64,000 nucleotides of DNA, taken from the NCBI GenBank assembly GCA_963971405.1, contig OZ020489.1, positions 34,877,047 through 34,941,046 on the forward strand, given 5' to 3'. Positions 35,375 through 46,999 of this stretch are shown here, piece after piece (the stretch's first letter is position 1; each line of letters begins with the position of its first letter). The stretch is from Psococerastis gibbosa (taxonomy: Eukaryota; Arthropoda; Insecta; Psocodea; Psocidae). The notes below the pieces were generated by a model. That model was not told where the DNA came from, searched no databases, and saw only the letters and a program-made list of their open reading frames with translations. Made by a program: the position numbers and the translations under genes.

Positions 35375-35394
35375 AAAATGGGAGACGAAAAACC

Positions 35395-35452
35395 AACGCT
35401 TGCACACTTGCAATTCCTTCCACAGAAGCAGGACGCACTGCGACCCACAATG
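35395..35452 (+). other. Possible first exon: 5'UTR ending in ATG|GTGAGT
   Basis: About 55 nt of C- and A-rich sequence ends in ATG immediately followed by a consensus donor (GTGAGT at 35453). First exons that end at or just after the start codon are common in small secreted and cuticle proteins of arthropods. No downstream coding exon could be found. Confidence 0.35.
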
Positions 35453-35462
35453 GTGAGTAGCC

Positions 35463-36545
35463 TTTAAATTATACCGTACAATTGCAACAAGTGCCGCTTT
35501 GTTGCATTTTGTTGCATAGTGTTGCTTTGTTGCATTTTATTTAATTAATACATGAAATTAAATGTAGAAAGACAACTTTGTTGTGATTACTCTTCGCCAA
35601 TGTATTGGACATTTTTACTAGGAAATTTGCAGCCCTTAGATAAGTTATATTTTTAAGTGGCTATTAAACATCAATTTTCCTTTAAATTGTACCGTACAAT
35701 TGCAACAGGTGTCACTTTGTTGCATTTTGTTGCTTTGTTGCATTTTATTTAATTAATACATGAAATTAAATGTAGAAAGACAACTTCGTTGTGATTACTC
35801 TTCGCCAATGTATTGGATATTTTTACTAGGAAATTCGCAGCCCTTAGATAAGTTATATTTTTAAGCGGCTATTAAACATCAATTTTCTTTTAAATTATAC
35901 CGTACAATTGCAACAGGTGCCACTTTTTTGCATTTTGTTGCATATTGTTGCTTTGCTGCATTTTATTTAATTAATACATGAAATTAAATGTAGAAAGACA
36001 CCTTCGTTGTGATTACTCTTCGCCAATGTATTGGACATTTGTACTAGGAAATTCGCAGCTCTTAGATAAGTTATATTTTTATGCGGCTATTAAACATCAA
36101 TTTTCCTTTAAATTATACCGTACAATTGCAACAGGTGTCACTTTTTTGCGTTTTGTTGCATATTGTTGCTTTGCTGCATTATCTTTAATAATAATAATAA
36201 TAATAAACGTCTTATATTTACTTTATTTAATTAATACATAAAATTAAATGTAGAAAGACACCTACGTGAAAATTCGCAGTCCGTAGATAAGTTATATTTT
36301 TAAGCGGCTATTAAACATCAATTTTCCTTTAAATTATACCGTACAATTGCAACAGGTGCCACTTTTTTGCATTTTGTTGCATATTGTTGCTTTGTTGCAT
36401 TTTATTTAATTAATACATAAAATTAAATGTAGGAAGACACCTTCGTTGTGATTAACCTTCGCCAATGTATTGGACATTTCTACGTGAAAATTCGCAGTCC
36501 GTAGATAAGTTATATTTTTAAGTGGCTATTAAATATCAATTTTCA
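35463..36545 (+). repeat. Five-unit tandem repeat, ~208-221 bp period
   Basis: The block accgtacaattgcaaca begins at 35473, 35691, 35899, 36117 and 36338. Each unit also has runs of ttgttgcat, aattaatacatgaaattaaatg and ttagataagttatattttta. The fourth unit carries an inserted (ATA)n tract at 36187-36210. The array begins ten bases into the putative intron. Confidence 0.93.
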
Positions 36546-36654
36546 ACATTAATTGTAGACTAGTATTTTAATACCGTATCGGGGGGGGGGGGGGGTTGCC
36601 TTTTCAATAGAGAATTGAACATTGCGATATTTCACTACATTCTATAGGATCCCA

Positions 36655-36689
36655 GCCCTCCCCATAATAAAATCCTGGTTACGAGCCTG
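36655..36689. repeat. One-ended hAT-like MITE remnant
   Basis: cctggttacgagcctg matches the right end of the 6527-6941 element. A G run at 36581-36594 may be the rest of it. Confidence 0.4.
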
Positions 36690-36795
36690 ACAGAATTAAA
36701 TCAAATGAACTTAGTAGAGAAAAATCAATCATCCTCCGTATTTTAATTTAGGTTTTACCGTTGTTTCCTTGTGTTCCTATGCTAACGTTACAGAT

Positions 36796-37026
36796 CAGGA
36801 CATGTAGCGTAGTGGTACGGACTCTGACTTTCACCCGATAGGTTCTTGGTTCGAGTCCAACACTGGCTACATTTTCTGGCCAGACTTCGGAGGGCATGTA
36901 AAGCAGGCGGTCCCGGGCCTTCCTAGTTGAGTATAAGAGAGGGCTTTATAGCCCTAACTCTGCTAGGTTGGCTTAGTAATAGAAACAATAAAAAGCCATT
37001 ATTTATTTATTTATTTATTTATTTAT
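36796..37026 (+). mobile_element. tRNA-derived SINE (SINE-1)
   Basis: B box GGTTCGAGTCC, full body and a pure (ATTT)n tail. One of the best-preserved copies. Confidence 0.88.
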
Positions 37027-37199
37027 CCCCAAATATAACCCCCCATAATATAAAAATATTACTCCCACTTTCTCTGTGGGGGCAGAGGTGGAAATGTAAT
37101 AAGAATACGAAGGCTGTTCGGCAAATTGTAGCCTAATGTATATTTTATAATTTTTTTGTAGGTACCGTAGAGTAAAATAGCTTTATGTGTGATTGTTGG

Positions 37200-37377
37200 C
37201 AAGGCCGTGCCCAGGTTTTGATTTCGGGGGGGGGGGGTCCATACAATTGTTTTACGTAATTTATTAATGAATTAATTTATAAATTCTTCGAACCATACAG
37301 GTTTACATACAAAAATTCATTTCGGGGGGGGGGGGGGGGGTCCGGACCCCATGGACCACCCCCTGGGCACGGCCATG
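37200..37377. mobile_element. hAT-like MITE, perfect 8-bp target duplication
   Basis: Ends CAAGGCCGTGCCCAGG and CCTGGGCACGGCCATG, flanked by attgttgg (37192-37199, 37378-37385). G runs of 11 and 18 nt. Confidence 0.93.
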
Positions 37378-37643
37378 ATTGTTGGTACAGTTTGGGTAAT
37401 GAGGATGCCCTAAAACCGAATAAAACAGTTTGCATGCATTGAAAACATTGTTTATACATTGGCGTAAATTTCCCAAATCTCTGGGGGGGAGGGGGGTCTC
37501 CCCCGGAGGAAAAATTGATGAATAGGCCCAAATTGTGCGGTTTTACGCATTTTACAAGCAGTACAATATTGAGATATTATAACGACGAGGAAACCTACTA
37601 TTGAGGGGGCCCGGGGGTCTCCCCCGGAGAAAAATGTGTTTAT

Positions 37644-37908
37644 ATATTCTAATGTCATGAAGGACGTTTTCATGAACCTAGGGCTACTTATAGCTGTCCA
37701 TTGGTCCCTTGTCCAATGCCAACGACCCCATGGATTTCGGACATTATTTATATTGTTTCCGTAAGAGTTTTGGGCCACTGGCAAGCTGTTATACGTCCTC
37801 GATGTGAACCTTCTCCGGCTACAAATGATAATGGGCAAGTTGTGACAAGCTTACCATTGGGGTAGTCTAACAGGTGGAAGTATGACTTTACCAAGTACAG
37901 ATACGAGC
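37644..37908 (+). repeat. Family B dispersed repeat
   Basis: Runs from tgtcatgaaggac to tacagatacgagcc. Confidence 0.8.
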
Positions 37909-38927
37909 CAAATTGTTTTTATAGATGGGTTGATTACGTTAGGGGCTGATTAATAATTTAATTGCATAGGCATTGTATGTATACTGGAATCAAGAGGGGT
38001 CTATTGTAAATATAACGATTGACTAGATGTAGGCTATAGAGTAAACCTGATTTTCTTTTAACTTCAGATTATTTCAACTGCTTTTTGTAAGTAAGTGGAT
38101 TGCTCGTATTTCCCACGCCATTATAAGGATTTTTTTTGGAGGAGGTTGAACCAGAAGTAGTCTAAGCCGTATTATTGTTTTTTCCGCTCATAAGTTACTT
38201 GAAACCACTACCCCCTCCCACTACCTTATCGGGGGGGGGGGGGGGTTATAAAGTTAAAATTTTATAGACATATTGCAAGTATCCTTGTGAGAGTTTCCTT
38301 GGTGACTTCGTGGAACGTGGAGAACATCATGAGTAGACGAAGAAGAACGCAATGATCTTCTTCTACTCATGATATTGCAAGTACTTCATGGGAGAGGGGG
38401 CCCCTGGGAATATTTCGGCGAGAAATTGTGGGTTTTTAAGCATTTTTACAGGAGTAAAGTTTAGAATTTATACACAATGACACATAGAAATGTGCAAACA
38501 GTGGGCCCGTGGGCCAGTTTTTCAAATCAAAGAAATAGTGGGTTTCCACACTTCACGACAACTCCGTAAAGTTACGATTTTACAGACGAATGCTAATCGA
38601 TAGTACTGGTTGAAATGGGGGGGGGGGGGGAGGATACCCTAAGCGATTTTTTGTTTTTAAATTTAGGTGGGAAATATCAAATAGTGGGATTTTACCCATC
38701 GAGAACCATCGAATACTGTAACGATTTATTTGATTGGAGCTGATGCAAAACTTTGGCGCCACTGCCAAAAAGGTTGGATATTGCACAAGTTAGTTTTGGA
38801 ACACATTAGCATATTGTTTTTCTAATGGCATTGAAAAAAAGATCGTAGACAAGCGTGTAATGGATAGGATTAGCCCTATGCATTCGTCATGTGGGGGGGG
38901 GGGGGGTGTTTATACACTAAAACCTTG

Positions 38928-39330
38928 ATTATAAGGAAAGCTTTGATTCGAGATATCAACGGATTTGTTGTCCCAGGACCAAAAAAGTGGTTTTACGAAA
39001 TACCAGTCTGTCTTTAGCTCTGTCTGTTCTTCGATTTTTGGACAATCTACTCAATTGCTACTCAATGATGGATTATCTTCATTTCAACGGATTTCGATGA
39101 ATTTGGCCAAATTTGTTCACAAGTCTCTCGAAATTTTTCTATTTTGGGCTCAGTCAATTGGCTCCAACAATTTTTTACCTGCATACAATTATATTATATT
39201 GGAATCATTATTAATGTGAACAAACCCCTTCAGGTAACTCCCCCCTTAATATTTTGGTTCTTGAACAAAAAAAAAAAAAAAAAAATGGAAATATTGTTTT
39301 TTTTTAAAGTTACCTTGGTAATATACTGTG
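38928..39330 (+). repeat. Family A repeat, 5' half, strongly diverged
   Basis: Order kept: ataaggaaagctttg, gatatcaacggattt, aaaaagtggttttacgaaa, a degraded (TCTG)n tract, then ttcgatgaatttggcc. Ends in an A run. Confidence 0.6.
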
Positions 39331-39394
39331 TATAATTTCTTTCATTCTTCATACTACCAAAACAGGGACGTATTTCATGCTTTCGACAGCGTGG

Positions 39395-39855
39395 GCTAAT
39401 GTGATTCGCTCCCCCTCGGAGCTGTGGTCAGTGGCATACTAAAAATGTTATTTCATGGCAAACGTTCCCAGAAGGAAAATTTCGGAAATTCCACCTAACC
39501 CTAATGGGTACCTTGCCTTCATCAGAAAGAAAAAAACGCGGCTGGCGGGTATTTCACTGACCACAACATCTCCCATAGAGCAGTAGTCAAGACAGAGGAT
39601 CCTCTACCAACCCTCAGGCCTCTGTCTTAATTGCATTGTCGTGCCATGTGAAATGTTGAATTTCTAAAATTGTAATGGGATATTATAATTGATTGATTGA
39701 TGGCTCTTTCTTACAATAAAAACGCCATGACACGACAACCCATTGAGCGTTCTTGAGGATCTTTCTTGCCCATTGATCTACTGAGGTTGTTGTGGTCGGT
39801 AACGTGGCTGGCAGACGCATTTTCCTTTGCAGGTGAACGTAAGGTACCCATTTAA
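39395..39855 (+). repeat. Family K repeat
   Basis: Blocks cattgagcgttcttgaggatcttt, gtggctggcag and gtaaggtacccatt recur at 46125-46385. About 250-450 bp, non-coding, origin unknown. Confidence 0.6.
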
Positions 39856-41157
39856 GTTCTTCAAAATTTTCTTGTTGATTACGTGATGGTTACTTGATTG
39901 TATAATTTTACAGAAATACAGTACTCGTACATATTTATTTATTTATAGGACATTCCAGTGCTTCAAATATTGCAGGTTTTTTAGAATTTCAAAAGTGCGT
40001 TGTACTATATACAGAAATGTGTGCCCTGTGACCCTAACAAAGCTACGACTCAGTTAAATGTTAAACTATAAACACCTCCAGATATTTGCGCTATTTTGAT
40101 TTGTATTTTGAAACCGGAGCACACCCCAACCCCTAAGCTGAAGAGCAAAAAAAAAGAGCCAAGACACAAACCATCTGATCGCAACAGTTGGATCATAACG
40201 TGCGCTATTTGTTTTATCTACTTAACTAGCCCTAGGGTGGAGAAAAAAAAACATCCGCACGAGAAAAAAATCAACCCTTAAAAAAGCCGGGTGGAGAGGA
40301 TGAGGTGAGAACCAATAGCGGACATGTGAGGTTTTGTCTTGTAGGCTATTAGAGTTTTTAGTAAGCGGGGAGGTCGGGAACAGTGCACTACTCTTGGTAT
40401 ACGAACTACGGACACTCCGGTACACTTATTACGAAAGAAATCAAATTCGCGGGCTACAACCATGTGATTGACATCGGGGAACGACAGCACCTTATAAAAT
40501 GCCCCGGATTACTGAAACCCCCTGTACAAATTCCTGTAAGTTTTTTTTTTTAACATTTTGGCAAAAAAAAAGTTCTCGGACTTTCTCTCTAAGCAAAAAA
40601 AAGTTTACAGTTTGAAAAAGCATGAAAATTATGGGTAAAGTGTATTTTTTCGTGAAGTATTTTTCAAAACTTGTCATCATAAACGTAGTATATAATGCTA
40701 TATACTGCATCAATCAAGGCGTCAATCTTGGATTTTTTTAAAATTCTTACATAGGTCTTGAGCAACAGCAAATTCCTATATAATACAAAATCCTCTCCAT
40801 ATGCCGTAATAGACCCATAATGGTGTTTTTTTCTCAGGTTGCATTTCCTGATTGGAGTGATGCAAATCCCAAAGCTGCAGGGGCGCGAAAAATACACTTG
40901 GAGATTAGTTTAAAATTGTTTTTGGCGTGGCAAAAGAAAAAGATCCCAAATTTTTGCGCAGCTAGCTGTAACAATGCACGCCCCCTTTCCCCCCTACTTT
41001 ATTACCTTCTTTCCCCCTTTTTATATTCCATATAAGTTAAGTTAAGTTATATATTACTATGTATACTATTAATAAGTTATGGTTAACATGAAAAAAGACT
41101 TAATATAGTCTTATTGTTCGCCAATTAATTGTATTGCAATAAAGTCGTTATTCATTT

Positions 41158-41240
41158 ATTCATTCATTCTTCATTTATTCATTTTATTTTATTCATTTCA
41201 TTTTATTCATTTCATTTCATTTCATTTTATTCATTCTTCT
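41158..41240 (+). repeat. (ATTC/ATTTC)n low-complexity tract, possible retroelement tail
   Basis: About 80 bp of attcattt-type units follow gcaataaagtcgtt, like the 3' end of a non-LTR element. Confidence 0.7.
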
Positions 41241-41349
41241 TTTATTACTTGATGACGATATCTCAACAAATCCAATCACAATTTTCAACTGCTGCAAATA
41301 TTTTACAGACCAGAGAACGCTCATTGCGAAAAATTGCGTTCTAAAGTTT

Positions 41350-41812
41350 TACGATATTAAATAAAAAAGACACACAACCAGTTTCGGCTCACGCCATCGT
41401 CAAGTATAAGAAAACAGTAAAAACAAAACGGTACCGTATGCAAGATAAAACTTAAACACATTGTCAAGATACGCACAGCATAGAATATAGTAAACAATAA
41501 CTAGTTAAACATTTAAAAATTGTAGCCCCAACAAGGGAGAACTGCGTAAAAAGGTTATGTCATTACCTAAGTAAAGTTTTGTATTTTTTTAATGTTTAAT
41601 TATTGTTCACTATGCTGTGCGTATCTTGACAATGTGTTTAAGTTTTATCAGGCATACCGTTTTGTTTTTGCTGTTTACTTACAGTTGACGATGGCGTGAG
41701 CAGAAAAACCGGTTGTGTGTCTTTTTTTATTTTACCTAGGTATAACGTTAAACTTAAAATTTTTCACAATGAGTGACAGCAAGTTTCACAAAGTTACTAA
41801 GGAGACTATTGT
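41350..41812. repeat. Foldback repeat with ACAACCGGTTTCGGCTC arms, long form
   Basis: Arms at about 41368-41405 and 41688-41722. An inner inverted pair (gataaaacttaaacacattgtc with its complement at 41625-41650) makes a ~300-bp loop-and-stem. Ends in acagcaagtttcacaaagttactaaggagac, shared with 3294-3540. Confidence 0.7.
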
Positions 41813-41999
41813 GTATATGACCAGAGAACGACAGAATTCGGCCACCAAATCAAAATAGCGCATATATAAATCTTTTATGTGGATTCGGCGTGCTGTTATA
41901 TGATAAATTATAACTTACTGATAAGAATAAGGAATCTTAGCCTATCATAAATGTGTATTTAAAGAATTAACCAATTAACCATTCTATTTTTTTTTTTTT

Positions 42000-43185
42000 T
42001 AACCCGAGGGAGAAATTACAGTTTTTGGTGATTTACATATGCGAATATTACGCTTGTTCGGATATTGGTGCCATTTTTAATTCATTCCTCATTCTGAGAA
42101 AATCTTCAAGCCAACAAGTTGCTGACCATTTAAAATTTGTGTGTAGTTACCGTAGTATACTGTAGATTTAACGTGTAGATGTTTTAGGTATTGTAATTCA
42201 TTGGCTTGGTTGATCTGTAGTTCTTTAAAATGGACATCTAATAGAAAATAAAAACTGGAAGTATGTACCTCTTACCGAGCATTTATGTTAGATACATTTA
42301 TTAGCTGTAGTAAATCTGTATAGCATACCTAATACTATAGTACTAGTACTAGAAATTTCCACTTTGAATCAGTTTGAATTTTACAATCGCATCTTTTAGC
42401 TAAAAATGGTACACAATTTATTAAAAACAGTGTCTTTCATAAAATCAAATTGTCATAAGTTAAATATGAGGAGGACGGTAGATAAGGGGCGGGGGTGTGG
42501 GAAGGGTAGGGTTGGTTCTCAAAACTCATTACCTGCTGGTTATGATGCCCAATTGGGAGTTGTTTTTAAGTGATTATTAATATTTAATTACCTAAGATGA
42601 AAATAGTGCCACATGAGTATACATTTTAACTTAGTAGGTATATAATAATTTAATTTTTTACTTTAGAATTAATATTTTGATATTGATATTGGATGCTTTT
42701 ATACGCTTAGATAGTTAACCAACGTTAAACCGCACACGGGCTAGTGCCTTGCGGTATGTCAACTATGTAAATAATTTGTTGTTGGCATAAATAAATAATA
42801 AAAATAATAATAAAAATAGGGATATTAGAGAAAGGATGCTTTGAACAATTAGATGGCATCTGGATTCAAACCCGAACCTTAAATCTTTATTACCTTCTCA
42901 GAATGACAATATACAGTATACTGACCACTGCACCATCTGTTTAACCGCTGAATCAGTTTTCACACATAAAAATAGTGCACATCTTCTTTGTAAATGCAGT
43001 GATTTCGAAATATTTCGTAAACAAATTACGACCGAGTCTTTTTAACGAAATAAGTTACCGTAATTCCTCGTTGAGCAACTGCAAATATATGAAAATGGTA
43101 TTTATAAAAAAAAAACATTCATAAGAAATACAAGTTTTCTCAAAGCTTTAATAGAATAAACTGATCGAGATTTTTTTTTTTTTTT
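42000..43185. other. AT-rich stretch with nothing assignable
   Basis: No long ORF, recognised repeat or RNA gene seen; A and T tracts only. Confidence 0.5.
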
Positions 43186-43189
43186 TAAG

Positions 43190-43345
43190 ATTAATCGCAT
43201 ACAAACAATTTAAAATGAATGTATCCGATTGACCTTTTCAGTCGCCTCATTAGGTTATTGCCCATGTTGAGTTACGACATGTCTCCGATCGCATGGCGTG
43301 TCTCTACTCGCTCAAGTACAAGCACGCTACTCCTTGCCATCGAAT
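43190..43345 (-). repeat. SINE-2 copy
   Basis: cgcatacaaacaatttaaaatg, cagtcgcctc, ttgagttacgacatgtctcc, gcacgctactccttgcc. Confidence 0.75.
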
Positions 43346-43765
43346 TTAATTTCTTTCAAATTTGTTTTTTTTTTTATGTATTGTCGCTTCTAAAACTACC
43401 ATTCACAACTTGACTTCATGCAAATCATGGGTATTTCCAAAAGAGGGTGACTTCATACTCCAGTCAGGGGTGAAATCATCGTTTTTCCTTAAGTTGATTT
43501 GTTTGTTGATTAAGTGTTTACAAGCTGTTAAGTGTTTTGGCGGGACAAGATAAGATGTCCATAACGAGGTTCCAATAGTTATGAACTGAATAAAACAAAA
43601 CAAATTAATCCCAAACTTTAAAAAACTGAAGTTATGTATGCTTCAATTACATAATAAGAGACGTCAATTACGACCCTGTAATATACAAGGAGCATACATT
43701 CGAGGTGGGTAGTTCACTTATTAACATACCCAGGCATAACTTTTCTTATTCTTGTAATGCCTCTT

Positions 43766-44125
43766 CTATCGAAGATTGGCGACCATCATGGCAATTTGGG
43801 CGACTGGGATTTGGGAGACTGCTACTTTGAAAGGGGAAGTAGTGCTCTTACAAAACAAAAACCACTGCCTCAATTTTTCTAACAGGATGTTATTCTTCTC
43901 CCTCTGTCCTTCTATCTTCCCTTGAATTAATACATGCAGATGGCGATGCTTTTCGTAACTCATCACATGGCCGAAGTATGTTAGTTTCCATTTCTTAACC
44001 GTCAGCAGCAACTCAACTTCTGTCTCCATTGGCCTCAAGACCTGAGCATTAGGGAGAAGATCTCTCCAGGCATAACGTAGTAGTAGTATGGCTAGACACA
44101 GTCCTAGGCCATGGTGTGGGCCCAT
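43766..44125 (-). pseudogene. Non-LTR reverse transcriptase C-terminal fragment
   Basis: A 119-codon minus frame contains WRDLLPNAQVL, EVELLLTVKK, KLTYFGHVM, GKIEGQREKN and VAQIAMMVANLR. The GHvmR-GKieGkR-aqmvanlR order is diagnostic of the C-terminus of endonuclease-type non-LTR elements. No tail or target duplication identified. Confidence 0.85.
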
Positions 44126-44270
44126 AGGACAGGGGACCTCCTGATTATAGTGGATTCCAAACCACTAGGGAAACACAGTGAAGTCACACGATTAGTTCAG
44201 AGGTGACCAGGACAATTCCTACCATGTTTCCCTACCGGCACTGTGCACAGTTGGTAAGGCGGCCGGCTCC
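44115..44270 (-). repeat. Family L repeat, partial
   Basis: Complement of the 52880-53200 repeat (ggacctcctgattatagtggattcc, tcacacgatta, gaggtgaccaggac, ccatgtttccc). Confidence 0.65.
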
Positions 44271-44436
44271 AGGCATAACGTACGATTTGTTTCAAATTAT
44301 CAGGGGTACCAAGTTGTATGTGGAACCAAGATCCACAACGTATACCTGACAAAACCATTCCCTAAATAAAATAAGACTAACTCGCGGCGCTCACTTCTTT
44401 ATCAAGAAATAACACTATACAATTACATTAACAACC

Positions 44437-44621
44437 AAGGGCGGATCCACCTGAAAATTTAGGGGGGGGGGGACACAAGTTTTTTGTAAGTTTAAAAGGT
44501 AATTTTTTTTGTGGAAGAGTTTAGTTTTATTCATTTTTTTTTTACTAGGTAGCTGATGAATTGACTCATTTAGGGGGGTCATGACCCTAACCCCCGCCCC
44601 CCCCCCCTGAATCCGCCATTG
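44437..44621. mobile_element. hAT-like MITE, perfect 8-bp target duplication
   Basis: Inner ends AAGGGCGGATCC and TGAATCCGCCATTG, flanked by taacaacc (44429-44436, 44622-44629). G and C runs inside. Confidence 0.88.
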
Positions 44622-45184
44622 TAACAACCATACCTGCTTATGCACAATCATAATACTCAATATGTACCAAAATGTGCATAGCTCTGGCAGGCCGGTACAT
44701 CCGTTTCCGGTCTACAAACGCGAAATTACCCATTGGGCAAAAAATGAACTACATTATTTACTGTGAACGACCTTATGCTTTAATAACGACTTCGTTTGGA
44801 CTACTTAACTATACAGTAGGTACTTGTATGTATATATTTTTTATTTTTATTTTTTATTTACCATAAACGAACCTGTAACCTGCCGTATTATAGTACAACA
44901 ATAGCAATAGTCTTCTTATTTTTAAATTTTTTGTGGATGCATAAATTTTACAGAATTACTGTTAGGCTGATCTGCCAGCATCACACGCTTCGGCTTTTTA
45001 ATTAATGTTGTCCCTATTTTTTGCGGTTGATTAATACTCGGATTTTCTAGCGATCGATCGATCGAGATATAACATTCACATTCACAAATTTGCAAATTCA
45101 AATACATTGCCAAATCTGTCAGTAACATATTACATTAAATCAACACGTCATGATTGTACAGTTACAACATTAAATTTCCTATAA

Positions 45185-45591
45185 GTATTCCACTTGTCAA
45201 TATTCCCTCTTGAGCATCAATAATTGATGAGATTTTTGTTTTACTCTATGTCATTGTCCATTTTAACTTAAATTGATCAATAATCATAGAGTAAAATCAC
45301 GCTTTGCAAACAATAACAAAGTAAAATTAAACAATGACGACGTCTCGAAATGATAATTTAAATTAATTTCTTGAGAACAAACGAATTGTTTCGTAATTTA
45401 AATCATAATATTTCTTGTAGATTATAAAATTATAAGAAAGACGGCGGGCAAACTTATTAAATTGAAAACAAACATGGTCAATTATTGAAGACAAGTGGAA
45501 TGAGGTGTAAAAATATAAATGCAACATTGATAATATTTCCGTCGTCACTGACATCAAAATTGAAGAAAAACTGACAAGTGGAATAGCCGGC
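45185..45591. mobile_element. Foldback MITE with ATTCCACTTGTCAAT ends
   Basis: Left tattccacttgtcaatattc and right actgacaagtggaatagccgg are inverted, with TAA after the right end. Related at its tips to 4678-4814. Confidence 0.65.
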
Positions 45592-46124
45592 TAAGGAGTA
45601 GATGGCCTTATTAAGGTACAAATGTTGAACATTTGTTTTAAAAGCTTGCCTGTTCAAGATCTTTGTTTCCACATTAATTTCAGTTTTATATATATTTATA
45701 CACAGCATAGGGAAGTTTATGACCAATGACCATCGTTCTGAGCAAATGGGGTATACCCCCCCCCCCAACGCATTATTTTGTTGTACAGCGTAATGAAACA
45801 ACCAGTCATAGACCCATGAATAAATTGAGTTACCATGGATATGATTGAAACAACTCATAATTATCAATTATACTAATTTATAAATATGAGAGTATGTACG
45901 GGTTAACTCATGCCGGTTCTTTAGTTATGCACTTGAACTAAATACACACAACCAGGTTTGAGAATGGGCAGGGTGAGAACTGAAATTAGAAGATAAAAAA
46001 AACTGGACTTGGCGGTATTCGAACCCATGATCTACACCTAACTGGGGCGTCGTCTTACCGCTTTTAGTGTGTAAGGCAGGGTGAAGCTTGAGAATCGACA
46101 AACTAAAATGGAAAAATTGTCTGA

Positions 46125-46385
46125 CTGTCCGGGGTGAACTTTGCCTTCTTCGGAAAAAAAAAGATTGCCGGGCGTATTACTGACCACAAAATTCCCGGCA
46201 GAGAATCCTTTACCAACTCAGATTTTTTTTTGCAATAAAAAAAACCCTTGTAACGACAAACCATTGAGCGTTCAGTTGTTGAGGATCTTTCATGCCTACT
46301 GCTTTACTTGGGTTGATTTGGTCAGCAGCATACCTGGCAGCCGCCTTTTCCCTTGCAATTGAAGGTAAGGTACCCATTAGAGTTC
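46125..46385 (+). repeat. Family K repeat
   Basis: Second copy of the 39395-39855 repeat (ccattgagcgttca, gttgaggatctttc, gcctggcagcc, gtaaggtacccatt). Confidence 0.6.
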
Positions 46386-46547
46386 TGTATAGGAGAGGTG
46401 GGACATTCCTGTGCGTCAAAAACATTTGTTGGATCCTGGGTTGACCTATTAGGTTTTTTTAATGGCGGGTCCTTGAGTCTTGGCGAGTGGCCCCAGAAGT
46501 TAAAAAATATACTTTTTGGCGGGAAGCAAATTACCTGTGCCTAACCG

Positions 46548-46650
46548 AAATTATAGGATATAGAAAAAACTGGACTTGCGGGATTCGAACCCACGATCTG
46601 CGCCTAAACGGGACGTCGTCTTAACCGCTGGACCACAAGCCCCGACAAGT
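46548..46650 (-). repeat. tRNA-like element
   Basis: The minus strand has GTGGTCCAGCGGTTAAG (D-arm/A box) and GTGGGTTCGAATCCCGC (T-arm/B box), as in 60571-60679. Degenerate relatives lie near 46008 and 57095. Confidence 0.65.
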
Positions 46651-46722
46651 GCAGTCCATCTAAATTCTTTGCTTACTTGCTCTTATCGACATAATTCGTA
46701 TTGCTACCTGTCCATTCAGTAA

Positions 46723-46996
46723 GGTGGCAATTCCACCGGCGAATTTACTTCATTTGTGATTTGAGATTTTTTGTTTGTTTTGTTTTAAGGAGACTATTAT
46801 GTACCTACAGATACTTAACTTATCTATTATAAATTAAGTTATAATATGGTAGCAGACATCATTAATAAGTCTCCACCATATTATAACTTAATTTATAAGA
46901 GATAAGTTAAGTATCTACATAATAGTCTCCTTAAAACAAAACAAACAAAAAATCTCAAATCACAAATGAAGTAAATTCGCCCATGGAATTGCCGCC
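46723..46996. mobile_element. Foldback MITE with GGTGGCAATTCCACCGG ends
   Basis: Nearly perfect arms of about 120 bp (gtgatttgagattttttgtt; taaggagactattatgta). TAA before, AAA after. Confidence 0.8.
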
Positions 46997-46999
46997 AAA

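Noticed and set aside
35463-36545. Regular ~210-bp repeats as a CRISPR-like array
   Set aside because: Units are contiguous without unique spacers, and the DNA is eukaryotic; it is a tandem satellite.
44672-44866. ORF with a hydrophobic C-terminus
   Set aside because: The Phe/Ile-rich tail comes from a T-rich tract; no splice sites or family resemblance.
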